Shown: positions 1 through 8,900 of the stretch, piece by piece
How the letters are laid out: each line of letters begins with the position of its first letter
Numbering within the stretch: position 1 is the first letter of the stretch
DNA from: Xiheimicrobium sp052034585
GTDB taxonomy: Bacteria; Myxococcota; Myxococcia; Myxococcales; Myxococcaceae
NCBI GenBank assembly: GCA_052034585.1
Contig: JBPOIJ010000025.1
Coordinates: 40,052 to 104,051, forward strand
Reading direction: 5' to 3'
Length of the DNA stretch: 64,000 bases
Position numbers and translations under genes: made by a program
Notes under the pieces: model-generated
Told to the model about the DNA's origin: nothing
The model's database searches: none
Seen by the model: only the letters and a program-made list of their open reading frames with translations

Positions 1-2
1 TG

Positions 3-1127
3 CGCGCACGCGCCCTCCAGTCGACGGTGGCGTTGGTGTCGGCGAGTGACGTCGACGCGAGCAACCCGTCGAACGTTCGCCTCGCGGGCGCGACCCTTGG
101 ACAGTCCGAGGGCCTCTGCGCCGGCCAGCGCTTCGCGAGCGACCCGACGGCGGCCTTCTGCTCGGGCACCCTCATCGACGACGACCTGGTGCTGACCGCC
201 GGGCATTGCATCACCACCTTGACGGAGTGCCGCTCGACGAAGCTCGTCTTCAAGTACGCGCGACGGTCGGCGACGGCGCTCGAGCCCATCACCTCGGCCG
301 ACGTCTTCTCCTGCGCCAGCATCGTCGCGCGGGCCGAGACCTCCACCTCGCAGGGAGAGGTCGACTACGCCATCATTCGACTCGACCGCTCGGCGGCGCC
401 GCGCTTCACCCCCGCGCCGGTTCGCAGCACCACCACCCCGCTCATCACCGGCCGTCACGTCGGCGTCATCGGCTGCGGGAGCGGCGTGCCGTTCAAGATC
501 GACACCGGCGGCAGCGTGCGCGACCCGGGCAACGGCGCCTCCTTCGAGGCGACGACCGACACCTTCGGCGGGAACTCCGGCTCGGGTGTGTACGACTTGG
601 AGACCTTCTCGGTGGCCGGCATTCTCGTGCAGGGCGACACCGACTACGTGCGCCGCGGGAGCTGCAACGTCGTCAACGTCTGCGCCGAGTCGGGCTGCAG
701 CGGAGAGACCATCGTCTACACCCACACCGCGCTCGCGGGCCTCTGCCGCGCCCTGCCCTCGCACCGCTTCTGCGGAGCGACTCCAAACCCGACTCCCACG
801 CCGACGCCGACCGGCTCGTCACTCGCCTACCAGGGCAGCCTCACCACCAACGCCACCCGCAACACCGCGAACCGCACCATCACCCTGCGCGCGGGGCAGA
901 CGCTGAGCGCCGGCACCTGCAACGTGGCGGGCGCGACGGGCACCGGAGACACCTACGTGCGCATCGTGTCCGGGTCGACGAACCGCACCGTCGCGCGCAA
1001 CGACGACTCCTGCGGGCAGCTCTCGTTCGTGCAGTTCGTCGCGCCGGCCGATGGCGACTACGTGCTCAAGGCGGGCTGCTACGCCGAGACGTCGTGCGGC
1101 GGCACCGTCGCCTGGGAAGTGCGCTGA
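3..1127 (+). CDS. Secreted trypsin-like serine protease, 5' end missing
   Basis: The frame is open from the window edge. A GTG at 27 is the first possible start, but no signal peptide follows it, so the true start probably lies upstream and the gene is partial. The chymotrypsin-fold triad is visible: His in TAGHC (codon 204), Asp in VDYAIIRLD (codon 363) and Ser in GGNSGSG (codon 576). The GNSGS form of the serine motif resembles V8/glutamyl-endopeptidase-like members more than classical GDSGGP trypsins. A Pro-Thr linker (PTPTPTPTG) leads to a C-terminal domain of about 100 residues with paired cysteines, similar in position to bacterial pre-peptidase C-terminal domains. It should act outside the cytoplasm. 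Substrate unknown. Confidence 0.85.
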   Translation, partial: RARALQSTVALVSASDVDASNPSNVRLAGATLGQSEGLCAGQRFASDPTAAFCSGTLIDDDLVLTAGHCITTLTECRSTKLVFKYARRSATALEPITSADVFSCASIVARAETSTSQGEVDYAIIRLDRSAAPRFTPAPVRSTTTPLITGRHVGVIGCGSGVPFKIDTGGSVRDPGNGASFEATTDTFGGNSGSGVYDLETFSVAGILVQGDTDYVRRGSCNVVNVCAESGCSGETIVYTHTALAGLCRALPSHRFCGATPNPTPTPTPTGSSLAYQGSLTTNATRNTANRTITLRAGQTLSAGTCNVAGATGTGDTYVRIVSGSTNRTVARNDDSCGQLSFVQFVAPADGDYVLKAGCYAETSCGGTVAWEVR

Positions 1128-1169
1128 CGAGCTCGCCGCAGGACTGGTCGACCAGCGAGCGAGCGGCTG

Positions 1170-2276
1170 TCAGCGCACGAAGTAGGCGGGCTCGACGCCC
1201 CAGTCCTCGTCTCGCTGCTCACCCGCCACCAACCTCGGGCACACCGTCGACAGCTGCTCGAGCAGGTCGTCGGAGAGGAAGTTCTCGCTCACGTCGAGCG
1301 TCTTCACGTCGTCGAACCAGCTCGCCGCATCGAGGATCGCCGCGCCTCCCGAGTCGGTGAGCGTGCCGAACGCCAAGGAGAGCCACTCGAGCCGCTTGAG
1401 CAACGGCGAGCGGGCCAGCACCGGCACGAGCGCGTCACTCAGCTCGGTGTTCATCAGGCCCAGCCGCTCGAGCGAGCCCACCTTCCCCGCGAGGAGCGGG
1501 TCGAGCTCGGCCACTCCGACCAGGCTCTTGCCGAACCACAGCTCGAACGAGGTGAGCGCCGGTCGAGGCGTGCGGAGCAGGCTCTCGAGGTGACTCGGCC
1601 GCAGCTCGGTCGTCTCCACCGCGAGGCTGCGCAGCGACTTCGGAAACGCGAGCCTGTTCGGCAGCCCGCCCCGAACGCGCAAGGCCTCCATTCGCGGAAA
1701 CGCCTCGAAGAGCTCCGGCAACCGGCTCACCGTCGGCCAGTCACCTTCGGGCGGAAAGTCGGGGTCGGGCCACTGCAGCTCGCCGACGTGCAGCACGAAG
1801 GAGCGCACGCTCGGTGGCACCTCGAGCTGGGTGAGGAGGTCGACCGCGTCATCGAGCGCGTCGTCGTAGTCGGTCTGGAACGAGAGCGTGCGCAGCAGCC
1901 GCGCCGACGGGTGCGCGAAGAGCGTCTGGAGCTCCTCTTCGAGTTCGCTCACATACTGCAGCTCGAACGACGCTGCCTCGACGAAGCCCACTCGCCACGT
2001 CAGCTCGGCCTCCGACTCGAGCGCCAGGGCCTCGTGCTTGTCGAAGAGCTCCCGTTCCCGTTTCTCGAGCTCGGCCCGCGCGCCGATGGGAGCTGGATGC
2101 GAACGTTTGGCGACGGGCAGCTTCTTCTGGGCGAGCAGGTACTGCACCATCGCGAGCTCGCCGCGCGGGTTTCCCTGCTGCTGGAGCCAATCGGCGTAGG
2201 CGAGTCGAACCCGTTCGTCGTCGGGCGCTTCGACGATCGCCCGTTCGTGCGCTTCGTTCCGGCGCTCCTCGCTCAT
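1170..2276 (-). CDS. TIGR02996 repeat-companion domain protein with leucine-rich-like repeats
   Basis: The N-terminus (about residues 10-50) has the pattern of the TIGR02996 repeat-companion domain: acidic Asp-Asp-Glu, then LAYADWLQQQGNPRGELAMV. This domain is common in myxobacteria and planctomycetes ahead of leucine-rich repeats. The rest of the 368 residues has leucine-rich segments spaced roughly 20-30 residues (for example LRSLAVETTELRPSHLESLL and VKTLDVSENFLSDDLLEQL), consistent with LRR-like repeats. No signal peptide or membrane segment is seen, so it is probably cytoplasmic. Function unknown; such proteins usually mediate protein contacts. It lies 13 bp downstream of the gene starting at 2709 on the same strand and may be co-transcribed with it. 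Confidence 0.75.
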   Translation of the reverse strand: MSEERRNEAHERAIVEAPDDERVRLAYADWLQQQGNPRGELAMVQYLLAQKKLPVAKRSHPAPIGARAELEKRERELFDKHEALALESEAELTWRVGFVEAASFELQYVSELEEELQTLFAHPSARLLRTLSFQTDYDDALDDAVDLLTQLEVPPSVRSFVLHVGELQWPDPDFPPEGDWPTVSRLPELFEAFPRMEALRVRGGLPNRLAFPKSLRSLAVETTELRPSHLESLLRTPRPALTSFELWFGKSLVGVAELDPLLAGKVGSLERLGLMNTELSDALVPVLARSPLLKRLEWLSLAFGTLTDSGGAAILDAASWFDDVKTLDVSENFLSDDLLEQLSTVCPRLVAGEQRDEDWGVEPAYFVR

Positions 2277-2289
2277 TCCGCCTCGCGAC

Positions 2290-2709
2290 TCACTTCTGCT
2301 TCGGCGGCACCGGGAGGTTCTGCTGGAAGAAGAGGCAGTGCTTGCGCAGCTCGCGCTCCTTCTCGGTGTTGTCCGAGTTCCACTGCCGGCTCACCACCAC
2401 CAGCACGCCCTGCGGGTGCGGCTTGCGCACGTGCGCGGCGAGGGCGTCGATGCACTTGGGGTGCTTGTCGAGGTCGTCGAAGGAGACCACCACGGCCTTG
2501 CCGGAGATGTCCTCCATCAGCTTGCTGAAGTCGGGCGCCGCCGGCTCGTGCACGTGCGTCGGGGCGAACTTGCCCGACTCGGTGATGGCCGCCATCGCCA
2601 CCGCCTCGGCCTTCACCGACGGGTCCGCGATGTTGAGGCAGAGCGTGTGGCGCGTCTTGTGGCCGAGCAGGCTGGAGATGAACTCACGGCAGGTCTTCTC
2701 GAGGGACAT
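2290..2709 (-). CDS. Hypothetical protein, 139 aa
   Basis: A small soluble protein that I do not recognise. It has no signal peptide. A hydrophobic strand followed by acids (AVVVSFDDLDKHPKC, about residues 72-86) and a second strand (GVLVVVSRQW) suggest an alpha/beta fold, and the first resembles a Walker B segment although no P-loop is present. Codon use is like its neighbours. The ATG at 2709 is preceded by a weak purine-rich site. It is probably the first gene of a two-gene unit with the repeat-companion gene downstream. An 18-bp palindrome lies just upstream, between it and the divergent oxygenase gene. Confidence 0.7.
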   Translation of the reverse strand: MSLEKTCREFISSLLGHKTRHTLCLNIADPSVKAEAVAMAAITESGKFAPTHVHEPAAPDFSKLMEDISGKAVVVSFDDLDKHPKCIDALAAHVRKPHPQGVLVVVSRQWNSDNTEKERELRKHCLFFQQNLPVPPKQK

Positions 2710-2727
2710 GGCAGCTCCTGGTGACGG

Positions 2728-2745
2728 CCGGGCTGATCAGCCCGG
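2728..2745. promoter_or_regulatory. 18-bp perfect palindrome in a divergent intergenic region
   Basis: CCGGGCTGATCAGCCCGG reads the same on both strands. It lies 19 bp upstream of the start at 2709 and about 100 bp upstream of the start at 2844, so it could be an operator for either gene. The core GCTGATCAGC also occurs in the intergenic region at 32499-32508. The function is an inference. Confidence 0.35.
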
Positions 2746-2843
2746 AGAACGCCCCGGCGCATAGCACGGGCTCGCCGAGGCGCGCGGTTTTCGATGAGCC
2801 GGTTGTCCTTGCGAGGCGCGCGGGGGCGGGCGAAGTCGGCGCC

Positions 2844-3734
2844 ATGAAGCTCGACACGCCCCTCTCGAAGAAGCTCGGCCTCAAGTACCCCTTCGTCGCT
2901 GCGCCGATGTTCCTCATCTCGAACAAGGAGATGCTCGTCGCCTGCGCCGAAGCGGGCATCTTGGGCTGCATGCCGTCGCTCAACTGCCGCACGACGGAGC
3001 AGTTCCGCGCGAACCTCGCCTGGGTGCGCAGCCGCACCGACAAGCCCATCGGCATCAACCTCACCTTGGGCCTCACTCCGTCCGAGCGCATCGAGTCCGA
3101 TTTGACCGCCTGTCTCGAGCTCGACGTGCCCGTCATCCTCACCAGCTACGGCAACCCGACCGACGTGGTGAAGCGCGCGCACGAGAAGCAGCGGCTCGTG
3201 TTTCACGACGTCATCACCCTCCAGCACGGCAAGAAGGCGGTCGGCGCGGGCGTCGACGCCATCATCGCGGTCTCCGCCGGAGCGGGTGGACACGCCGGGC
3301 GCATCTCGCCGTTCGTGCTCGTGCCGTGGCTCAAGGAGGCGCTCCAGGTGCCGATCATCTCCGCGGGCTGCATCAGCGACGGGCGGCAGGTGGTGGCCGC
3401 GCTGAGCCTCGGCGCCGAGCTCTGCTACCTGGGCACCCGCTTCATCGCCTCGACCGAGTGTGGCGCGAGCGACGGCTACAAGCAGGCCGTCGTCTCGTCG
3501 GGCCCGGAGGACGTCGTCTACACGGATCAGGTCTCCGGCATTCACGCCAACTTCCTCAAGGCGACGGTGCCGGAGAACTTCACGCCCGATCGCTCGCCCG
3601 ACGGCGCCAAGCGGTGGAAGGACATCTGGAGCGCGGGCCAAGGCGTCGGGCTCATTCACGCGGTGAAGCCCATCGGCGCCATCGTGGAAGACCTCGCGAG
3701 AGAGGCGCACGACACCCTCGCGCGCCTGGCGTGA
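2844..3734 (+). CDS. Nitronate monooxygenase / 2-nitropropane dioxygenase-like FMN enzyme
   Basis: A 296-residue TIM-barrel flavoprotein. Family marks are the N-terminal strand KYPFVAAPMFLISNKEM, the central phosphate-binding stretch VSAGAGGHAGR (about residues 147-157) and VPIISAGCISDGRQVVAAL with LGAELCYLGTRFIAS near the end, which hold FMN in the NMO/NPD/enoyl-ACP reductase II family. ATG 2844 is chosen because it starts just before the first barrel strand; the frame is open further upstream to 2721 but that part is not family-like. Family members oxidise nitronates or related substrates with O2; the substrate here is unknown. No obvious operon partner: the next gene is convergent, 5 bp away. 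Confidence 0.85.
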   Translation: MKLDTPLSKKLGLKYPFVAAPMFLISNKEMLVACAEAGILGCMPSLNCRTTEQFRANLAWVRSRTDKPIGINLTLGLTPSERIESDLTACLELDVPVILTSYGNPTDVVKRAHEKQRLVFHDVITLQHGKKAVGAGVDAIIAVSAGAGGHAGRISPFVLVPWLKEALQVPIISAGCISDGRQVVAALSLGAELCYLGTRFIASTECGASDGYKQAVVSSGPEDVVYTDQVSGIHANFLKATVPENFTPDRSPDGAKRWKDIWSAGQGVGLIHAVKPIGAIVEDLAREAHDTLARLA

Positions 3735-3739
3735 GTGCC

Positions 3740-5743
3740 TCAGTTCCCACGCACGATCTGCCCGCCGCTCACCATCCACAGCGTTCCACCGGCTGAGGTG
3801 AGGCTGCTGATGGGCGCGGCGGCCGGCGTGCGGGTCGTCCACGTGCTGCCGTCGAAGGAGCGCAGGTCTCCTCCGAAGCCCGCCGCCCAGACGCCCGTGC
3901 CGCTCGCCCAGATTTTCCGGAGCGCCGTCACGCCGCTCGAGCTGCGAGTCCAGCTGGTGCCGTCGTAGTGCCAGATGAAGGCAGGTGCGTTCCGCACGAC
4001 GAAGGTGTGCCCGTCGATGGTGAGCCCACTGCCGCCGACGGCCCAGATGTCGGTCGCGCTCGTTCCCCAGACGTCGGCCACCACCCCGCCGATGAAGCCC
4101 GGCGCACTCACCCAGCCGCTGCCATTCCACCGAGCGAGCAGGTCGGGCCCGGCGACCCAGACGTCGTTGGGACCCGCGGCCCAGACCGCGTTGACGTTCT
4201 TCGCTGTGGGCGCGGGCATCTGGGTGAAGGCCGAACCGTTCCAGCGCACCACGGTGCCGAGCTCACCGACGGCCCACACCTCGTTGCTCGTGACTGCGAA
4301 GACGTCGGAGAGCCCGGTGCCTCCATCGCCTTGGCCCGCGTCGACGAGAGTTGGAAGCGACACGCTCGACCAGCCCGAAGCGGTGCGGTGAAGCACCGTC
4401 TCTTCGGTGCCGACCGCCCAGACGTCGCTCGCGCTCCGCCCGTGCACCGAGACGAGGGTTCCACCGTCGGGCCGCGCTTCATTCGTCCAGGTGCCGTTGC
4501 CCGCCGAGGCGAGCACGTCGTCGCCGACCGCGAAGAGCTCGGTCGGGCTCGCCGCCCAGATGCCGATGACCTTCGCCGCTGGCACCGTCGGCGCCACCTG
4601 CCGCCAGGCGCCGCCGTCGAAGTGGAGAATCGTGCCGCCCGCGCCCACCGCCCAGACGTCGTTCGCCGCGCTGCCCCACACCGCGTACAGCGTCTGCTGA
4701 GTCGGAACGGTGACGCTGCTCCACGCCGTGCCGTCGAAGTGCACCACGCCCTGACCGACCGCCCAGACGTCGTTGGGCCCGGCGCCCCACACCGCCTGGA
4801 GCGCGCCTGCGGTGGTGATGGCGCTCGCCGTCCACGAGGTGCCGTTCCAGTGGCTGACCTCGGCCGAGTTCCGCGTCGAGCTGAAGCGCCCGCCGACTGC
4901 CCAGAGATCGTTCTGCCCCGCCGCCCAGAAGCCGAGCACGTCGGCTTGAAACGGCGTGCTCGAGAACCCACAGTCGAGAATCGTCCACGCGGTGCCATCG
5001 AAGTGCGCGACGGTTCCGTACTGCCCTCCGACCCAGGCGTCGTTCGGAGCGAAGGCCCACACCGTGCGCCAGTCTCTGTTGTTGGGAAGCGCGGGTGGGA
5101 AGACGATGTTCGTCCCGTCGAACCGAGAGACGAGCGAGCGGTCGACCATCCACACGTCGTCGGCCGCGCTGCCGTGAATCGCCGTGACGGTGCCCTGGCT
5201 GATGAAGGGTTGCCACTGGGTGCCGTTCCACCGTCGGAGCGCCCGATCGCCTCCTGCCCAGACGTCGGTCGCGCTGCTGCCCCAGATGGCCGTCGTCCGC
5301 ACCTCGTCGGTCCTCACCCACGTCGAGCCTTGGAGCCGAAGGGTCGCGCCCGAGAAGGTGACGTCAGCCGCGCCGCCAACGAAGACGTTCGTCGCGCTCG
5401 TGCCCCACACCGTCCGGAGCGTCGCGAGCGTCGGCAGCCCCGTCTCGGCGACGAAGGTGCCTGCGTCGATGGCCAGCCCGCCTCCAACCGAGCCGCCTCC
5501 AACCGAGCCGCCCCCAACCGAGCCGCCTCCAACTGAGCCGCCCCCAACCGAGCCGCCCGCCGTCGCTCCACCGGCCGTCGCTCCACCTCCGCTCGAGCCG
5601 CCCGCCGAGGAGCCACCTGCGGCCGACCCACCCGAGGAGCCACCAGCCGTCGAGCCCCCACCCAGCGAGCCGCCGTCGACGACCGGCATCTGGGGGCTGC
5701 ACGCGACGAACGATGCCACTGCAAACGATGCAATTCGATTCAT
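3740..5743 (-). CDS. Stalked lipoprotein with DVWAVG-type beta-propeller repeats
   Basis: The N-terminus (MNRIASFAVASFVACSPQ) is a lipoprotein signal with the lipobox Cys at residue 15. Residues about 17-95 are a Gly/Ser/Ala stalk that includes five copies of GGSVG. The rest has about a dozen repeats of roughly 45-50 residues centred on WG(S/A)xxNDVWAVG...HFDGTxW, a pattern seen in myxobacterial surface proteins and typical of beta-propeller blades. It is likely anchored to the outer membrane with the propeller displayed. Ligand unknown. No enzyme motif is visible. The stop is 5 bp from the convergent oxygenase gene. Confidence 0.85.
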   Translation of the reverse strand: MNRIASFAVASFVACSPQMPVVDGGSLGGGSTAGGSSGGSAAGGSSAGGSSGGGATAGGATAGGSVGGGSVGGGSVGGGSVGGGSVGGGLAIDAGTFVAETGLPTLATLRTVWGTSATNVFVGGAADVTFSGATLRLQGSTWVRTDEVRTTAIWGSSATDVWAGGDRALRRWNGTQWQPFISQGTVTAIHGSAADDVWMVDRSLVSRFDGTNIVFPPALPNNRDWRTVWAFAPNDAWVGGQYGTVAHFDGTAWTILDCGFSSTPFQADVLGFWAAGQNDLWAVGGRFSSTRNSAEVSHWNGTSWTASAITTAGALQAVWGAGPNDVWAVGQGVVHFDGTAWSSVTVPTQQTLYAVWGSAANDVWAVGAGGTILHFDGGAWRQVAPTVPAAKVIGIWAASPTELFAVGDDVLASAGNGTWTNEARPDGGTLVSVHGRSASDVWAVGTEETVLHRTASGWSSVSLPTLVDAGQGDGGTGLSDVFAVTSNEVWAVGELGTVVRWNGSAFTQMPAPTAKNVNAVWAAGPNDVWVAGPDLLARWNGSGWVSAPGFIGGVVADVWGTSATDIWAVGGSGLTIDGHTFVVRNAPAFIWHYDGTSWTRSSSGVTALRKIWASGTGVWAAGFGGDLRSFDGSTWTTRTPAAAPISSLTSAGGTLWMVSGGQIVRGN
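5480..5554 (-). repeat. Five tandem 15-bp units encoding a Gly-Gly-Ser-Val-Gly stalk
   Basis: The unit GCCTCCAACCGAGCC is repeated five times with one to three base changes, each coding for GGSVG on the minus strand. It lies inside the lipoprotein stalk and could change length by slippage without a frameshift. Confidence 0.9.
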
Positions 5744-5962
5744 GGCCGGATGACACCTCGACGAACCTCGAACGTGCGTCGGGTTCTCGTGAGGGCGAAG
5801 TCATCGCCATCGTTGGGCAAACGGCGAGCCGACTCGAAGCTCCAGTCAGCCCCCTCGGGTTTGAGGTCCTTCCTGACTCGCTCGGCCGCGCCGCTCGAAT
5901 CGGCGCCACCAGCGGCGTCGCCATTTCCGTGTCATGGAGGCGCAGGTCGATACACTCTCCGG

Positions 5963-8900
5963 GTGTTGCCCGCAGTCATCCTTCTCGTCGCGCTGACGGC
6001 CGACGGCGACGAGGCTCCTCCGTGGAGCACGCGCTTCGAGGTCGCGAGTTGGTCCATCGCCGCTGGCCTTCCCCAGACGAGCGTGACCGACATCGCGCAA
6101 GATGAACGCGGCTTCCTCTGGCTCACCACCTTCGGCGGAGTGGTGCGCTTCGATGGCGCCACCTTCGCGCGGCTGCCCCTCGAGCACGCGCTCGCGCCCC
6201 GCTTCACCGCCCTCGCGTGGACCGGCCCGACGCTCTGGCTCGGTGGACAAGACGGGAGCTTGCTGCGGCTCGGCGCCCAGGCCACCGCTCCACCCGAGCG
6301 CGTCGTCCTCTCCCCGCAACCCGACACCATCTGGCGGCTCGTGCGTCGGCCCTCTGGTGCGCTCCTCGTCGCTGCTGGGCGGGCGGGCGTCTTCGAAGTG
6401 AAGGACGTCGCGCGACGAATCGACTCCCGGCTCGCCCTCCGGGTCGCGGAGTCGGCGAGCGGGGAGATCTGGGCGCTCGGCGCGGGCGGCGTCACCTGCA
6501 TCGAGGGCTGCCCCGCCTCGCAGACGCTCCTGCTCGAGCACCCGACCGATCTCTGGCGCGCAGTCGACGGCACCCTCTTCGCCTCGGGCGCCTCCGGCAC
6601 CTTCACCATTCGCGACCAGCGGCTCGAGCTCGTCAGCCCTCGGGTCATCGCGCGCGGCACGGCGGACCCCGAGAACCACCGGAGCTGGTGGGCCGAAGGC
6701 GGCTTCCTGCTCGTCACCTCGGGCGGCCGCACGGAGCGCGTCTTCCTCCCGCCGCCTCGGCAACCGTGGGACCCCACGCAGGAGATTCCCCTCGCAGTGC
6801 GCACGCTCTTCGTCGACCGACAAGGCACGCTCTGGGTCGGGAGCGACAACGGCGGCCTGTACCGCGTGCGAGACCGGTTTCTCCGTCACCTCGGCTCCCC
6901 GACGGACGCGCGGTCGATCGCCTTGGTCGCGCCTGCCGCGACGGGGGCCCTCGTCGCCGGCTACTGCACCGGCCTCTTCACCATCGACGCGGCGCTCACC
7001 ACCCTCACCCGCGACCGCCGCCTCGCCGACGACGCCTGCGTCTATTCCTTCACCGCGACCGATGGCGGGGTGCTCCTCGGCGTCACCGACCGGCTCTACC
7101 GGCTCGGCGACGAGGGAAAGCTCGAGCAGCTCTACCAGGCGCCGGCGACCCGGGAGCTCGAAGGCGTGGAGATCAAGGCGGCGCTCGAGCACGGGGACCA
7201 ACTCCTCCTCGGCACCTCCGAGGGCCTCTGGACACTCGAGCGGCGGGCGAACGGCTATGAGCGCACCTCGGTCTTCGACGCCGACGCCGGGCTGCCCTCG
7301 GCCATCGTCTCCACCCTGGCGCGTGAGCCCGATGGACGCGTGCTGGTCGGCACCACGAGAGGCCTGGTCGCGCTCTCGAACGGCGCCCTCACGCCGGTGC
7401 TTCGACCCGAAGACGATCGACCGGCGACCGTTCGAGACCTCCGCGTCGATGGGCGCGGGGTGGTGTGGGTGGCGACCTACGGCGATGGGCTGGGCCGGGT
7501 CGAGCCAGGCCCGGGCTTGCGGCGCGCGCGCTGGTTCACCTCCGACGACGGCTTCTGCACCAACGAGCTGTCGCGCATCGTGCCGGTGGGAGCCGACCTC
7601 TGGTTCAACAGCAACGCCGGCGCCTACCGGGTCAAGACCGCGGCGCTCGAGGCCTTCGTCGCCGAACGTGGCGCGCTCGAGTGCGAGCACCTGCCGACTG
7701 GTGAAGGCAACGGCGGAGGCATGGGCGCCGGAGCCCTGCTCGCCGATGGGAGCCTCGCGTTCCCCACCGTCGACGGCGTCGCCCTCATTCGCCCGAGTGA
7801 GGTGCCCGACGTGCCCCCGGCGGCCCCCGTCTTCCTCGAGTCGGCGCACCTGGGTGAGCGACGGCTCGTCGAAGGCGCCGAGGTCGACGCGCCGTCCCGC
7901 GATCTCGAGGTCCGGCTCAGCACCCCACCCGATGCCTTCCGGAGCCCACCGCGGCACGCCTGGCTCGCGCTCTCACGAGACGGCACCCTCTTTCGCCGAG
8001 AGCGCATCGGCCTCTTCGCCAAGTACGTCGACCTCGCGCCCGGCACCTGGACCGTCGAGGTGCACCCGGAAGATCGACCCGCCGGCCCACCGACCGCGAG
8101 CCTGCGCTTCATCGTTCGCCCCAGGCTGTGGGAACGGCCGGCCATGCAGGTCTTCGTCGGCCTCGCCTTGCTCGCGGTCGTCATCGTCGGCTTCCAGGTG
8201 CTCGCCAGCCGCGCCCGCGCCCTCGCCGAGGCCCTCGAGGAACGCGAGCGCGCGCTCGCCGCCGGGAAGGAACGGGACACGATTCAACGCGCCTTGTTCG
8301 ACGGCTCTCCGGCGCCGCTCCTCACCTACCGGGGCACGACGCTCGAGCAGGCCAACCCGGCCGCGCGCACGATGCTGGGGCTCGACGAACGGCCACGCAC
8401 CCTGCCCTTCACCGACGCCGACGAAGCCGCTCGCTACGCCCGCTGGCTCGCCGGTGAGCTGGGCGTCGCCGCCGACTTCTCCTTGGCTCCGCGTGGCGAG
8501 CGCCGTCAGGTGCGCATGCGGCAGGCGCGGCTCGGGCCCGACACCTCGGTCGTCGCCGCCATCGATCTCACCGCCGAGCTGGAGGCCGCCCAGCAACGGG
8601 AAGCGCTGCTCGCTCGCACCGCGCACGCGCAACGGCTCGAAGGGCTCGGCCGGCTCGCCGCTGGAGTCGCCCACGACTTCAACAACGTGCTCGCGACGCT
8701 GCAGCTCGAGCTGGAAGACGTGCGCAAGCTGCCGAACGCCGAAGCGGTGGTGGCCGACATGCAGGCCAGCCTCGACACCGGCAAGCGGCTCACCCAGCGC
8801 TTCCTCGTCTTCGGTCGTGACGAAGGCCGGCCCGACGTCATCGCGCTCGACGAGGCGGTGACCCGGGTGCGCCCGATGCTCGAGCGGCTGCTCCCGCCCG

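Noticed and set aside
5750..5962. N-terminal extension of the histidine kinase to the ATG-like start at 5750
   Set aside because: The added 71 residues are Arg/Ser-rich and would bury the signal segment that starts at 5963.
5846..7957. A 703-codon minus-strand frame opposite the histidine kinase
   Set aside because: Same antisense effect; the composition is Gly/Glu/Arg-rich and no domain is visible.
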